Below, in pieces: positions 25,752 to 35,110 of a stretch of DNA of 64,000 nucleotides (the first letter of the stretch is position 1; every line of letters starts with the position of its first letter). A program made the translations under genes and the position numbers. The notes under the pieces were generated by a model, which saw only the letters and a list, made by a program, of their open reading frames with translations, was not told the origin of the DNA and ran no database searches. The DNA is from Candidatus Nanoarchaeia archaeon (lineage in GTDB: Archaea > Nanobdellota > Nanobdellia > Woesearchaeales > JANQNE01): the NCBI GenBank assembly GCA_028279725.1, contig JANQNE010000007.1, positions 35,406 to 99,405 of the forward strand, written 5' to 3'.

Positions 25752-25760
25752 TTTCTCACC

Positions 25761-27173
25761 TTATATCGAAAATTTAACCTTGCTCCTTCTTATCCTTCCT
25801 CTTGATGCAATTATTTCGTTATATGCTCTTTCTTCAAACGTATATTGTAATTTTTTTCTTAGAGTATCAAATCCAAAATTTTGCCTGCCCACTTCAAAAT
25901 TTCTATTTACCATATCTGCTCTTCTTACCGGATCTGTCAATACCTCATATATCTTTTCTAGATTATCTTCACCTACCAAAAGGCTATGTCCATTATTTGT
26001 ATCTCGCCTTAAGACTAGATGATCAAAACCTTTCGTAGCTATGTCAGTATCATAGACTAGATAAGCCGCCATAACAATTGGCTTTCTGGCTGCTGTAGCC
26101 TCTAAAAATGCATTTCCAAAACCTTCCCAATAAGGCAGATAGGTGACCAGATCAGCATTGACCAGAACATCCCTTGGAGTATAAACTCTTTTTCCATCAC
26201 CATCTATCTTCCTGACTGAAGCAACTCTTCCTTCATCACCTAAGAAATAGACAGGTATGTCTTTTCTCTCTGCCAGATGTGTTATTTCTTTTTTATAGGT
26301 TCTATCTGGTTCATCTCCTTCATACAAAGATATCATGAATCTAACCTTATCCTTAAATTCAGGGTATTTGTTAGTAAATTTAGAGATCAGATCGATCGAA
26401 TCTTCTATATTCTTCCTCCTTATGATCCTTGTAGGTTGAACGATCAATACATTATCATTTGCAAAATCAAAATCACTTCTAAAGTTCCTTGTATAATCAT
26501 CCATCATAGGTGGATTGTCAAAATCCTCACAATTAGGGATTATAATGGCATCATGAACTCCTTTCTGGGTCATTAGATTATGTTGAGCATATCTTGACAG
26601 CACTACATGCTGTATACCTGGGTTTCTTGGTGGCATTATATCCTCCAACAGGTCTTCTATATTACTGTCCACAAACCTTGTCCTCTCCCATCTAAAATCA
26701 TGATTATGAAACACGCCTGCAACCATATCTCTTCCAGTTAGATAAAAAGAAGCCATAGCTCCTTCCAAAGTCATAGGCATAGCATTTGTGTTGTTAGGTA
26801 TTATTACATCGATATCATGGTTCTTTATCTCAGAATATATTTGATTTCTAAGTTCCATGCCTCTATCTTTTAATTTCTCCACGTTTCTTCGTACAGTTGA
26901 ACTGTCGACCTCCCTGCTATTGCCATATAACAGATTAGGAAAAAATGCCCTTTCATACTCTTTCTGTTCATCAGAATCAAGACTTAAAGAAGGGAGGGTT
27001 ATCTGGTTTTCAGGCTTGACATTCTCTAGTCTATTGGGATATTTTCCAGCAATAGTAAACACTTCATGCTCTAATTCTCCAAGCATATGGTTCCATTTAT
27101 CTGCCTCTAGACTGACCCCATCAGTATCTCCTAATTTACCACAGATCATCCCAATCCTAAACTTCTCTCCCAA
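25761..27173 (-). CDS. GT4-like glycosyltransferase
   Basis: A 470-aa GT-B glycosyltransferase. The N-terminal strand F-R-I-G-M-I-C leads into the Rossmann fold. The C-terminal donor domain has V-Q-P-T-R-I-I-R-R-K-N and the acidic sugar-nucleotide motif P-Y-W-E-G-F-G-N-A-F-L-E-A. It probably transfers hexose to an envelope lipid or protein. The first codon appears to be TTG at 27173, supported by GGAGGT 8 nt before it; the next in-frame ATG would cut into the first strand. Confidence 0.85.
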   Translation of the reverse strand: MGEKFRIGMICGKLGDTDGVSLEADKWNHMLGELEHEVFTIAGKYPNRLENVKPENQITLPSLSLDSDEQKEYERAFFPNLLYGNSREVDSSTVRRNVEKLKDRGMELRNQIYSEIKNHDIDVIIPNNTNAMPMTLEGAMASFYLTGRDMVAGVFHNHDFRWERTRFVDSNIEDLLEDIMPPRNPGIQHVVLSRYAQHNLMTQKGVHDAIIIPNCEDFDNPPMMDDYTRNFRSDFDFANDNVLIVQPTRIIRRKNIEDSIDLISKFTNKYPEFKDKVRFMISLYEGDEPDRTYKKEITHLAERKDIPVYFLGDEGRVASVRKIDGDGKRVYTPRDVLVNADLVTYLPYWEGFGNAFLEATAARKPIVMAAYLVYDTDIATKGFDHLVLRRDTNNGHSLLVGEDNLEKIYEVLTDPVRRADMVNRNFEVGRQNFGFDTLRKKLQYTFEERAYNEIIASRGRIRRSKVKFSI

Positions 27174-27232
27174 TTGAGTCTACCTCCTAACTCCATCACC
27201 TCTAAAATTATAAAATAAAAAAAGAAAGAGTT

Positions 27233-29848
27233 TTACTCTTTCAGTGCTGCATGTGCTGCTGCCAATCTTGCGATTGGAACCCTGTAAGGTGAGCAGCTTA
27301 CATAATTCAAACCAGTTCTGTGGCAGAACTCAACTGAACTTGGCTCTCCGCCATGCTCTCCGCAGATTCCTAATTTAAGATCGCTCTTAACACCTCTACC
27401 TTTCTCAGCAGCCATCTGTACCAACTGACCGACTCCAGTCTGATCAAGCACTTGGAAAGGATCTTTCTCCAAGATTCCTTTTTCGATGTATTCAGGTACA
27501 AAGCTTCCTACATCATCTCTTGAAAATCCTAATGTCATCTGTGTTAAGTCATTAGTTCCAAAGCTGAAGAAATCAGCTTCCTCTGCAACCTGATTTGATG
27601 TCAAAGCTCCTCTTGGAACCTCAATCATTGTTCCAACTTTGTATTCCATCTTTGATCCAGCACTCTTGATTATATCATCAGCTGTCTTTACAACAATTGC
27701 TCTCTGGTTTTTGAACTCTTCAACATTTCCAACCAAAGGGATCATTATCTCAGGAACTAGAGTATCATCTCCAGTTTCTAGGCCAGCTTCGATAATTGCT
27801 CTTGTCTGCATCTCTGTTATTTCAGGATAAGTTATTCCTAATCTGCATCCTCTGTGTCCAAGCATCGGGTTCTGTTCATGAAGAGCTTCAATCTTCTGCT
27901 TCAGTTCATCAACACTTACTCCCATCTCTTTGCTTAGTTCAGCTATGTCAGCTTCTTCCCTAGGCAAGAACTCATGTAGTGGAGGGTCCAACAGTCTTAT
28001 TGTAACTGGTTTTCCTTTCATAACTTCAAACAGTCCTTTGAAATCAGCTTTCTGGAAAGGAAGCAGCTTATCAAGAGCTTTCTTTCTTCCGTCAAGATCT
28101 TTAGCCAAGATCATCTCTCTCATAGCTTTGATCCTGTCTCCTTCAAAAAACATGTGTTCTGTTCTGCAAAGACCAATTCCTTCTGCTCCAAATTTGATTG
28201 CAACTTCTGAATCGTGTGGTGTATCTGCATTTGTCCTAACTTTCAGTTTTCTTACTTCATCAGCCCATTCCATAAGTGTTCCAAAATTTCCTGAAAGTTC
28301 AGGATCAACAGTTGGTATCTGTCCGATGAATACTTCTCCTTCAGTTCCATCTAGAGTTATGTACTCACCTTCTTTAACTTGTTCTCCATTAACTTCAAAA
28401 TAGCCATCTTTCTCATGAACCACTACATCAGAACATCCAGCAACACAGCATTTACCCATTCCTCTAGCAACAACTGCTGCATGTGAAGTCATTCCTCCTC
28501 TTGAAGTCAGAATACCCTGAGCTGCATTCATCCCTATTAGATCTTCTGGTGATGTCTCAGTTCTAACTAGGATAACTTTCTTTCCTTCCTCAGCCCATTC
28601 GTGTGCTTTTTCAGCATCAAATACAACTTCTCCAACAGCTGCTCCTGGTGAAGCAGGAAGTCCTTTTGAAACTGCTTTATGTTTTGATTTTGCTAGCTGA
28701 TCAATCTGCTTATGTAGCAACTGATCTAATGAAGCAGGATCAACTCTCAAGATTGCAGTTTTCTTATCGATCAGTCCTTCTTCGACCATCTCAACTGCAC
28801 ACCTTACAGCTGCAGCTGCTGTTCTTTTTCCAGCTCTAGTTTGCAACATGTACAGTTTTCCTTCCTGTATTGTAAATTCCATGTCCTGCATGTCCTTGTA
28901 ATGCTTTTCTAATTTTTCTCTTATCTCACAAAGCTGTTTGTAAGCTTCAGGATTAACATCATTCAGTGTTTCAAGTTTCTCTGGAGTTCTTATTCCAGCT
29001 ACAACATCTTCTCCCTGAGCATTCATCAGATATTCACCATAGAAAACATTCTCTCCAGTTGCAGGGTCTCTTGTAAAGCAAACTCCTGTTCCTGATGTAT
29101 CTCCCATGTTTCCAAATACCATTGCCTGAACATTTACTGCTGTTCCAAGAAGGCCTTTGATATCATTCAGCTTCCTATAAAGGATAGCTCTTGGGTTGTT
29201 CCAGGATCCAAATACAGCATCGATTGACATCTGTAATTGTGCCATTGGTTCATCTGGAAAATCTTTTCCAGTTGCTTTCTTGACCATCTCTTTATATTCT
29301 TTAGCAAGATCTTTCAGATCATTTGCATCAAGATCAGTATCAAGTTCAACTCCTTTTGTCTCTTTCTTATTGTCAAGGATTTTCTCGAAATCATGATGTT
29401 CAACGTTCATAACAACGTTTCCAAACATCTGGATGAATCTTCTGTAAGAATCCCTTACAAATCTTTCATTTCCAGTCTTCTGGATCATCCCTTCAACAAC
29501 AACTTCATTCAGTCCAAGATTCAGTACTGTATCCATCATTCCTGGCATTGATACAGCTGCTCCTGATCTTACAGAAAGCAGCAGAGGATTTGATGGATCT
29601 CCTAATTTTGTACCCATCTTCTCTTCAACTATCTTTATCTTCTCTTTTAACTGATCATCATATCCTGCAGGATAGCTTTTTCCGTTCTTATAGAACAAGT
29701 CACATGTCTCAGTTGTGATTGTAAATCCAAATGGCACTGGGATTCCTATATTAGTCATCTCAGCTAAATTAGCTCCTTTTCCTCCTAGAAGCTCTCTCTG
29801 TTCTCTTTTTCCTTCAGTGAAGTCATATACATACTTATTTTCGCTCAT
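27233..29848 (-). CDS. ppdK: pyruvate, phosphate dikinase
   Basis: Interconverts pyruvate + ATP + Pi and PEP + AMP + PPi, a central step of glycolysis/gluconeogenesis. At 871 aa it is full length. It has the N-terminal ATP-grasp domain (G-G-K-G-A-N-L-A-E-M) and the swivelling phosphohistidine domain with G-G-M-T-S-H-A-A-V-V-A-R. The C-terminal PEP/pyruvate barrel has S-F-G-T-N-D-L-T-Q-M and G-I-C-G-E-H-G-G. The ATG has GGAGGGG upstream. It is a single-gene unit pointing away from the RsuA-type gene. Confidence 0.97.
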   Translation of the reverse strand: MSENKYVYDFTEGKREQRELLGGKGANLAEMTNIGIPVPFGFTITTETCDLFYKNGKSYPAGYDDQLKEKIKIVEEKMGTKLGDPSNPLLLSVRSGAAVSMPGMMDTVLNLGLNEVVVEGMIQKTGNERFVRDSYRRFIQMFGNVVMNVEHHDFEKILDNKKETKGVELDTDLDANDLKDLAKEYKEMVKKATGKDFPDEPMAQLQMSIDAVFGSWNNPRAILYRKLNDIKGLLGTAVNVQAMVFGNMGDTSGTGVCFTRDPATGENVFYGEYLMNAQGEDVVAGIRTPEKLETLNDVNPEAYKQLCEIREKLEKHYKDMQDMEFTIQEGKLYMLQTRAGKRTAAAAVRCAVEMVEEGLIDKKTAILRVDPASLDQLLHKQIDQLAKSKHKAVSKGLPASPGAAVGEVVFDAEKAHEWAEEGKKVILVRTETSPEDLIGMNAAQGILTSRGGMTSHAAVVARGMGKCCVAGCSDVVVHEKDGYFEVNGEQVKEGEYITLDGTEGEVFIGQIPTVDPELSGNFGTLMEWADEVRKLKVRTNADTPHDSEVAIKFGAEGIGLCRTEHMFFEGDRIKAMREMILAKDLDGRKKALDKLLPFQKADFKGLFEVMKGKPVTIRLLDPPLHEFLPREEADIAELSKEMGVSVDELKQKIEALHEQNPMLGHRGCRLGITYPEITEMQTRAIIEAGLETGDDTLVPEIMIPLVGNVEEFKNQRAIVVKTADDIIKSAGSKMEYKVGTMIEVPRGALTSNQVAEEADFFSFGTNDLTQMTLGFSRDDVGSFVPEYIEKGILEKDPFQVLDQTGVGQLVQMAAEKGRGVKSDLKLGICGEHGGEPSSVEFCHRTGLNYVSCSPYRVPIARLAAAHAALKE

Positions 29849-29979
29849 TTAATTCCCCTCCGAGTTATCTCGTTGTTTTATAGAGTATCTTATATGCTGA
29901 GGGTGTTTGATGGAAATTTATAAAGCTTTTGGTAGCATAATACCATACTTTTATAACCTCAGGCCCTTCTCCAGGCCAT

Positions 29980-30657
29980 ATGCACAGGGTCCAAAAACTG
30001 CTAAGCAACTATGGATATTGTTCTAGAAGAAAGGCTGAAGAACTGATCAAAGCAGGCAGAGTTAGTGTCAATAAAAAGATCATCTCAATCGGAGACCAGG
30101 CTGAAGAGACAGATAAGATCTATGTTGATGGCAATCTAGTAAAAAAAGAGGAAAAGATCTATCTGATGTTCAACAAACCATTAGGTTGTGTCACAGCTGT
30201 AAAAGACAATCAATACAAGACAGTCATGGATTATATAAACATAAAAGAAAGGGTTTTTCCAGTAGGAAGATTAGACTACAACACATCAGGACTCCTCCTA
30301 CTAACTAACGATGGAGACTTTGCAAACAAGATTGCACATCCAAGAAACGAAACAAAAAAAACATACATGGTCGGATTGAACAAACCGATAACAAACAGAG
30401 AAATATCCATAATAGAAAACGGAGTTAAAGTCCAAGGAAGAAAAACACCTGCAAAGATAAAAAAACACAACCCTTCATTCTTAGAAGTGACAATCCACGA
30501 AGGTAGAAACAGAATTATCAGAAAGATCTTCAAAGAGATGGAGTTCAAAGTAAAGCATTTAGAAAGAATTAAGATTGGAAATCTCAAACTGGGAGACCTA
30601 AAACAAGGAAGATTCAAAAAACTCTCAAAAAAAGACATAGAAAAATTATTCAGTTAA
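29980..30657 (+). CDS. RsuA/RluB-family pseudouridine synthase (bacterial type)
   Basis: A 225-aa rRNA pseudouridine synthase. The N-terminal S4 RNA-binding domain (R-V-Q-K-L-L-S-N-Y-G-Y-C-S-R-R-K-A-E) is followed by the catalytic core with V-G-R-L-D-Y-N-T-S-G-L-L-L-L-T-N-D-G (catalytic Asp) and G-R-N-R-I-I-R-K. This family belongs to bacteria; archaea normally use TruB/Pus10/aRNP pseudouridylation. Its presence suggests transfer from bacteria. It overlaps the convergent gatE by 12 nt. Confidence 0.9.
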   Translation: MHRVQKLLSNYGYCSRRKAEELIKAGRVSVNKKIISIGDQAEETDKIYVDGNLVKKEEKIYLMFNKPLGCVTAVKDNQYKTVMDYINIKERVFPVGRLDYNTSGLLLLTNDGDFANKIAHPRNETKKTYMVGLNKPITNREISIIENGVKVQGRKTPAKIKKHNPSFLEVTIHEGRNRIIRKIFKEMEFKVKHLERIKIGNLKLGDLKQGRFKKLSKKDIEKLFS

Positions 30658-32064
30658 CTTCTTAACAATCTCAACTATCTTCTTTCCGTCAGCCTTTCCT
30701 CTTAATTGACCCATCACTTTTCCTATTAAAGCGTTTGCAGGAGCTCCTTTATTCTCATCCAAAATCTTCTTCACTTCTGCCTCAAGCTCATCTTCACCCA
30801 TCAGAGCATATTTCTCTATCCTAAATTCCCCTTTCGCATAATCGATAAGGACATTCATCACAGATTCTTTTGAGATCTTTCCAGAATCAAGATATCTGAA
30901 TATCTCTTCATATTCTTTATCAGTTAAATTAACAACATCGACGCTAAACTTCCTCTTTATCTCTTTAGAAGAAGAAACTAAAGTCTCAGCTATAAAAGCA
31001 GGCTTAACATTCTTAAACACTTTGACAAACTTATCAAACCAGACAGCTTTGTTCGACTTAGCTAATTTCAAAGCAAGATCATTTCCTAATTTCAATTCCT
31101 TCTCATACCTTTGAGCTTTCTCTTCAATAAGCTCAGGAATATCATAATCTTTGTAGAATATTTTCTCAGGAACAACATCTGTTTCAGGATACATCCTTGC
31201 AGCTCCAGGCATAGGCCTCAAGAAAGAAGTCTTTCCGTCAGCTTCAGCTTTCCTTACTTCTTTAGTAACTTCTTTTCCAGCCTCAACTAACTCTTTCTGT
31301 CTCTTAACTTCATAATCTATTACTCTTGGCATTGATTTCAGTTCCTGAAATCCTTTTATCTCGATACGGTTTCCTTTTTTTATAGAAATATTAACATCCT
31401 GTCTTATAGTTCCAATTCCTCTTTTAACTTTTCCAGTACTCCTCAAAACTAACCCGATCTTTTCAGCAACTTCCTTAGCATGTTCAGGATCTTTTATAGA
31501 AGCATCAGTAGCTATCTCCACTAAAGGAACTCCTAATCTATCTAATCTAAACTTAACAAACTCATTGCTTTCTTCAACTCTTTTTGCAGCCTCTTCTTCA
31601 AGACATACAGAATCAACCTTGACTTTTCCTTTTGAAGTTTCAACATAACCATCTTGAGCTATCAGAGCAGTCCTTTGAAAACCAGAAACATTGCTTCCGT
31701 CAACAACAGTCTTTCTCATGACCTGCACTTCATCAACAAGCTTAGCATTAAGCATCATAGCTATCTGCACAGCAATCTCCAAAGCATCTTTATTCACTGG
31801 ATGTGGTGGTTCTTCATCCATCTCAACTAAGCAAGAAGAAGTAGAACAGCCTTCATACAGGTAATATTTGCCTTCAGCCTGCTCATGTGCAGCAGCTGCA
31901 TCAATCTCTCCAGTCTCGCCTGCAGCAGCTCTCAGACGCCTTATAAAGTACACATCTGGATCCTTATCATGAACTATAGAAGGACACTCACAGAACAGCT
32001 TATGAGTCTCTAGCTGTTGGTGTATCTCGATACCACATTTAAACCCCAATTTTTCATAATCCAT
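30646..32064 (-). CDS. gatE: Glu-tRNA(Gln) amidotransferase subunit E, without the GAD insertion
   Basis: With GatD it converts Glu-tRNA(Gln) to Gln-tRNA(Gln). The start, G-I-E-I-H-Q-Q-L-E-T-H-K-L-F-C, and R-P-M-P-G-A-A-R-M-Y-P-E-T-D are typical of GatE rather than GatB. GatE is usually about 600-630 aa because an AspRS-like GAD domain is inserted in the kinase core. Here only about 20 residues separate the V-K-R-Q-K-E-L segment from R-P-M-P-G-A-A-R, and the protein is 472 aa, so that domain seems to be missing. The C-terminal helical and YqeY-like tail is present. GatD is encoded 1 kb away. Confidence 0.9.
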   Translation of the reverse strand: MDYEKLGFKCGIEIHQQLETHKLFCECPSIVHDKDPDVYFIRRLRAAAGETGEIDAAAAHEQAEGKYYLYEGCSTSSCLVEMDEEPPHPVNKDALEIAVQIAMMLNAKLVDEVQVMRKTVVDGSNVSGFQRTALIAQDGYVETSKGKVKVDSVCLEEEAAKRVEESNEFVKFRLDRLGVPLVEIATDASIKDPEHAKEVAEKIGLVLRSTGKVKRGIGTIRQDVNISIKKGNRIEIKGFQELKSMPRVIDYEVKRQKELVEAGKEVTKEVRKAEADGKTSFLRPMPGAARMYPETDVVPEKIFYKDYDIPELIEEKAQRYEKELKLGNDLALKLAKSNKAVWFDKFVKVFKNVKPAFIAETLVSSSKEIKRKFSVDVVNLTDKEYEEIFRYLDSGKISKESVMNVLIDYAKGEFRIEKYALMGEDELEAEVKKILDENKGAPANALIGKVMGQLRGKADGKKIVEIVKKLTE

Positions 32065-32171
32065 AAGAGACGCTATAAGCCCAGAATTTATATACCTTAC
32101 CCTTTATAATTAACCCCTATGGGGTGGTAAATAAACGAAACATTTATATACTAGAAAAACATCTATTACTT

Positions 32172-32846
32172 ATGGAAACAGAAGAATTTCTATCAAGGAA
32201 CCGCATATATCATAAAACAATAGATAATGTTACAGAAGAGGAGAAGAAATCAGCCAAATTATTTGAAAAAAGTAAATCATTTGACTTCTTTTATGGTGGA
32301 AACTTAGATGACTTGATGGACAGTTTAGACTACCCAATAACAAAGGAGTTCTTTGACGTCGTACTTGCTGAAACAAAAGATTATCAGGACTTATTCGAAC
32401 CTTGCTGCATGTCTGGTCTTCTTGGGTGTTTTGCCGCGTCAGAAAAAGATAACGTTTCTTATGTTGGTATTGATATAAATGATTATGCTATAGAAAAAGC
32501 ACAAAGCCGCGCTCATATTAATGGCCTGAATCCTGAGATATTCATAAAGATGGACAAAGCAGACTATAAAAATCTGCACGAAGCAATTATAGGAAGATAT
32601 GTTGCAAATAATTTTTTACATGGTCAAAGAGATTTAGTCGATGAAGAAGCGATGGATTTCCTTAGCAAAACAAGTGATAATATTGTTCTGATCGCTAGAG
32701 CACCAGAACGCTTTGGAAAGTATGGTTTTGAACAATATAAAGCATCATTCAAAAGGCATGGGTACAAAAATATCGAGATAGTCAGTAATATGCATACATC
32801 AGAATTTCTTGAAGCTGACCTTTTTGTAATGAAAGCTACAAAATAA
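32172..32846 (+). CDS. SAM-dependent methyltransferase-like protein
   Basis: A 224-aa protein. D-L-F-E-P-C-C-M-S-G-L-L-G resembles motif I of class I methyltransferases, and V-G-I-D-I-N-D-Y-A-I-E-K-A-Q carries the acidic residue that binds SAM ribose. The target is not evident. The ATG at 32172 is 27 nt downstream of a CATTTATATA box and is leaderless. The open frame extends to a GTG at 32124, but that codon lies upstream of the TATA box. Confidence 0.75.
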   Translation: METEEFLSRNRIYHKTIDNVTEEEKKSAKLFEKSKSFDFFYGGNLDDLMDSLDYPITKEFFDVVLAETKDYQDLFEPCCMSGLLGCFAASEKDNVSYVGIDINDYAIEKAQSRAHINGLNPEIFIKMDKADYKNLHEAIIGRYVANNFLHGQRDLVDEEAMDFLSKTSDNIVLIARAPERFGKYGFEQYKASFKRHGYKNIEIVSNMHTSEFLEADLFVMKATK

Positions 32847-33086
32847 CTACCTCTTCCAGACTAACTTACCTCTCTCCTTAACTTCTCTGACTCTATGCAG
32901 TGGAATATAAGTTTCTTTAGAGTCCTTCTCAATGACCATAAAACTTCCTTCCAACCTAATGATCTCTTTAAACTCCAAACCAACTAACATGTTAGAAACC
33001 TTATCAAGATAATAAACAACAAAATCCTCCTTAGCTAACTTCTCATCCCATTTGATCTTGTTCAAGAAATCTTTTATAGTTTGCAT
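32847..33086 (-). CDS. DUF504/UPF0248 family protein
   Basis: A 79-aa archaeal protein of the UPF0248 (DUF504) family, recognised by the start with D-F-L-N-K-I-K-W-D and the end I-P-L-H-R-V-R-E-V-K. Relatives occur fused to RNA 2',3'-cyclic phosphodiesterase-like or other RNA-processing domains, but the function is unknown. It starts 1 nt after the gatD stop, so it belongs to that operon. Confidence 0.85.
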   Translation of the reverse strand: MQTIKDFLNKIKWDEKLAKEDFVVYYLDKVSNMLVGLEFKEIIRLEGSFMVIEKDSKETYIPLHRVREVKERGKLVWKR

Positions 33087-33087
33087 T

Positions 33088-34362
33088 CTAATAAAGAAAA
33101 GTCTGAGGCAAAGATCTTGAAGTTATCTCTCCAGCAATATTCTCTGTCATCATCTTCTTGATCTTTTCCTTCTCCTTGACCTGTCCCAACACAAATCCTA
33201 ATTTGATATAAGCAACCTCTGGCATCACATCTTCTACAAAAATACATCCAAGCTCGATAGACAATGCTCTCAAAGCTGAATAAACTAAAGGATGTGTCCT
33301 TCCATATAATGTCTGAGTAGCAATAACTACAGGAACACCTTTCTCGATAGCACTTTTGATATTCGGATAAAGCTTTTGTGGAACATGTCCTAAAGCAGTA
33401 GCTGATAGAACAATCCCTTTAAAGCCTTTGTCAACATAAAAATCTATCACCTCAGGTTCCATTCCAGGATACACCTGGACTAATGCAACCTTGTCCTCAA
33501 ATCTTTCATTTACACCTACTTTTCCCTCAGCTTTCTTATTATAATCATCATTCAAGACTTCAATCTTCCCGTCAAAAAACACCTTAGCTATTGGCATATC
33601 ATTGATAGGCCTGAATGCATCACGACGTGAAGTATGCATCTTCCTGACCTTAGTTCCTTTGATCAAAAGACAGTAATCATCATTAGTAGTTCCATGCATA
33701 CATGTCATAACTTCAGCTGCATCTGACTTAGCAGCAGCACTGACAGCACAGATCAAATTCATAAAAGAATCAGAACTTCCCCTGTCAATACTTCTTTGCG
33801 CAGCTGTTATTACGACTGGCTTATTTAGGTCTTTAATTAAAAAAGATAATGCAGCACTGCAAAAATGAAGGGTGTCAGTTCCGATAGTCACAACAACTCC
33901 ATCAACATCTTTTATCTCTTCAGCAATAGCCTTTGCTATATCAGTCCATTCTTTAGAAGTCATATCTTCAGTCATCACACTCATTACTTTCTTAGCTTTG
34001 ATATTAGCGATATTCTCAAGTTCAGGACACATAGAAACAAAATCTTCAGCAGTCAGCTCAGCTATTGTTCCTCCAGTCCTGTAATCAACTCTAGATGATA
34101 TCGTGCCACCAGTAGAAAGTATTGCAACTGTTGGCAGCTTATCATCAAACTTCAGCTCTTTCTTCTCCTTCTGCTTAGCCTTATACTGCTCAACACCTTT
34201 TATCTCCTTTACCTTCTTATCATCAATTCCAACATTATATCCGCTGTCAAGCTTTATGACAGTAATACCTTTCTCAAGAATTTCAGGCCTCGGCATAAGG
34301 ATTCCTTCTACTTCTTCACTATCTTTTTTTACAACTTTTACCTTATCTCCTGCTTTTGCCAT
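33088..34362 (-). CDS. gatD: Glu-tRNA(Gln) amidotransferase subunit D
   Basis: Asparaginase-like subunit that frees ammonia from Gln or Asn for GatE. An N-terminal small beta-domain (G-D-K-V-K-V-V-K) precedes the asparaginase core with L-S-T-G-G-T-I-S-S (nucleophilic Thr) and T-I-G-T-D-T-L-H-F (second Thr). At 424 aa it is normal. The ATG at 34362 is chosen because it directly follows the stop of the Nif3-like gene; an earlier ATG would overlap it. It heads toward the DUF504 gene. Confidence 0.95.
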   Translation of the reverse strand: MAKAGDKVKVVKKDSEEVEGILMPRPEILEKGITVIKLDSGYNVGIDDKKVKEIKGVEQYKAKQKEKKELKFDDKLPTVAILSTGGTISSRVDYRTGGTIAELTAEDFVSMCPELENIANIKAKKVMSVMTEDMTSKEWTDIAKAIAEEIKDVDGVVVTIGTDTLHFCSAALSFLIKDLNKPVVITAAQRSIDRGSSDSFMNLICAVSAAAKSDAAEVMTCMHGTTNDDYCLLIKGTKVRKMHTSRRDAFRPINDMPIAKVFFDGKIEVLNDDYNKKAEGKVGVNERFEDKVALVQVYPGMEPEVIDFYVDKGFKGIVLSATALGHVPQKLYPNIKSAIEKGVPVVIATQTLYGRTHPLVYSALRALSIELGCIFVEDVMPEVAYIKLGFVLGQVKEKEKIKKMMTENIAGEITSRSLPQTFLY

Positions 34363-34363
34363 T

Positions 34364-35110
34364 TTATAATCCTGTTGGAACATCAATAAACTCTGTTTTT
34401 ATTTTAAACTTTTCTTTCAATAACTCCATAAGTGCTTTAACACCAACCATTTCAGTCTTATAGTGCCCACCTGCAATAATATTAAGCTTAAGCTCTTTTG
34501 CCTTATGATACAGCATATGTTTCATCTCTCCTGTAACAATCAAATCTATTTTTTTCTTTTTTGCCTCATCCATCCAAAAGGTCCCTCCACCAGAACAAAA
34601 AGCAATGCTTTTTATCTTACTCTTACCAAAATTAAATATCTGGAATTTAGTCTTAAGCGCTTTATTATATACAGAGACTGCTTTATTCAAAGAAATAGGT
34701 TTTATAATTCCTTGCCAGCCCCAGACCAGACCATGTGAAAGACCAAATTTCTTAAGATTCTTAGCTTTAATTATCCTTGCTAGTTCAGAATTATTACCAT
34801 AAGTTATATTAGAATCAATAGGATGATGTGATGCATACAAAGATATGCCATTTCTTTTCAAAAAAGCAATTGCTTTTTTTCTAAGATTAAAACTATCCTT
34901 AATTCCTTTCCAGAACAAACCATGATGAACGATAACCAGATTACATTTCTTTGCTTTAGCTTTTTCAAATAACTCCATTGAAGCATCCACAGAAAAAACT
35001 ATCTTTTGTACATCCTCAGAACCTTTCACCTGCAGTCCATTCCTAGCACCATCTATCTTACTTACACCAAGTTCCTTATTCAAAAATCTGACTATTGTAT
35101 TAAGCTTCAT
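34364..35110 (-). CDS. Nif3-like dinuclear metal protein (YbgI family)
   Basis: A 248-aa NIF3 family member. Metal-binding His/Asp are visible in V-H-H-G-L-F-W, S-H-H-P-I-D-S and G-G-H-Y-K-T-E. Relatives form hexameric rings with a dimetal centre; a GTP cyclohydrolase-I-type-2 or hydrolase role has been proposed. Its ATG overlaps the cdc48 stop by 4 nt and its stop abuts gatD, so it is part of the cdc48-nif3-gatD-DUF504 operon. Confidence 0.88.
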   Translation of the reverse strand: MKLNTIVRFLNKELGVSKIDGARNGLQVKGSEDVQKIVFSVDASMELFEKAKAKKCNLVIVHHGLFWKGIKDSFNLRKKAIAFLKRNGISLYASHHPIDSNITYGNNSELARIIKAKNLKKFGLSHGLVWGWQGIIKPISLNKAVSVYNKALKTKFQIFNFGKSKIKSIAFCSGGGTFWMDEAKKKKIDLIVTGEMKHMLYHKAKELKLNIIAGGHYKTEMVGVKALMELLKEKFKIKTEFIDVPTGL

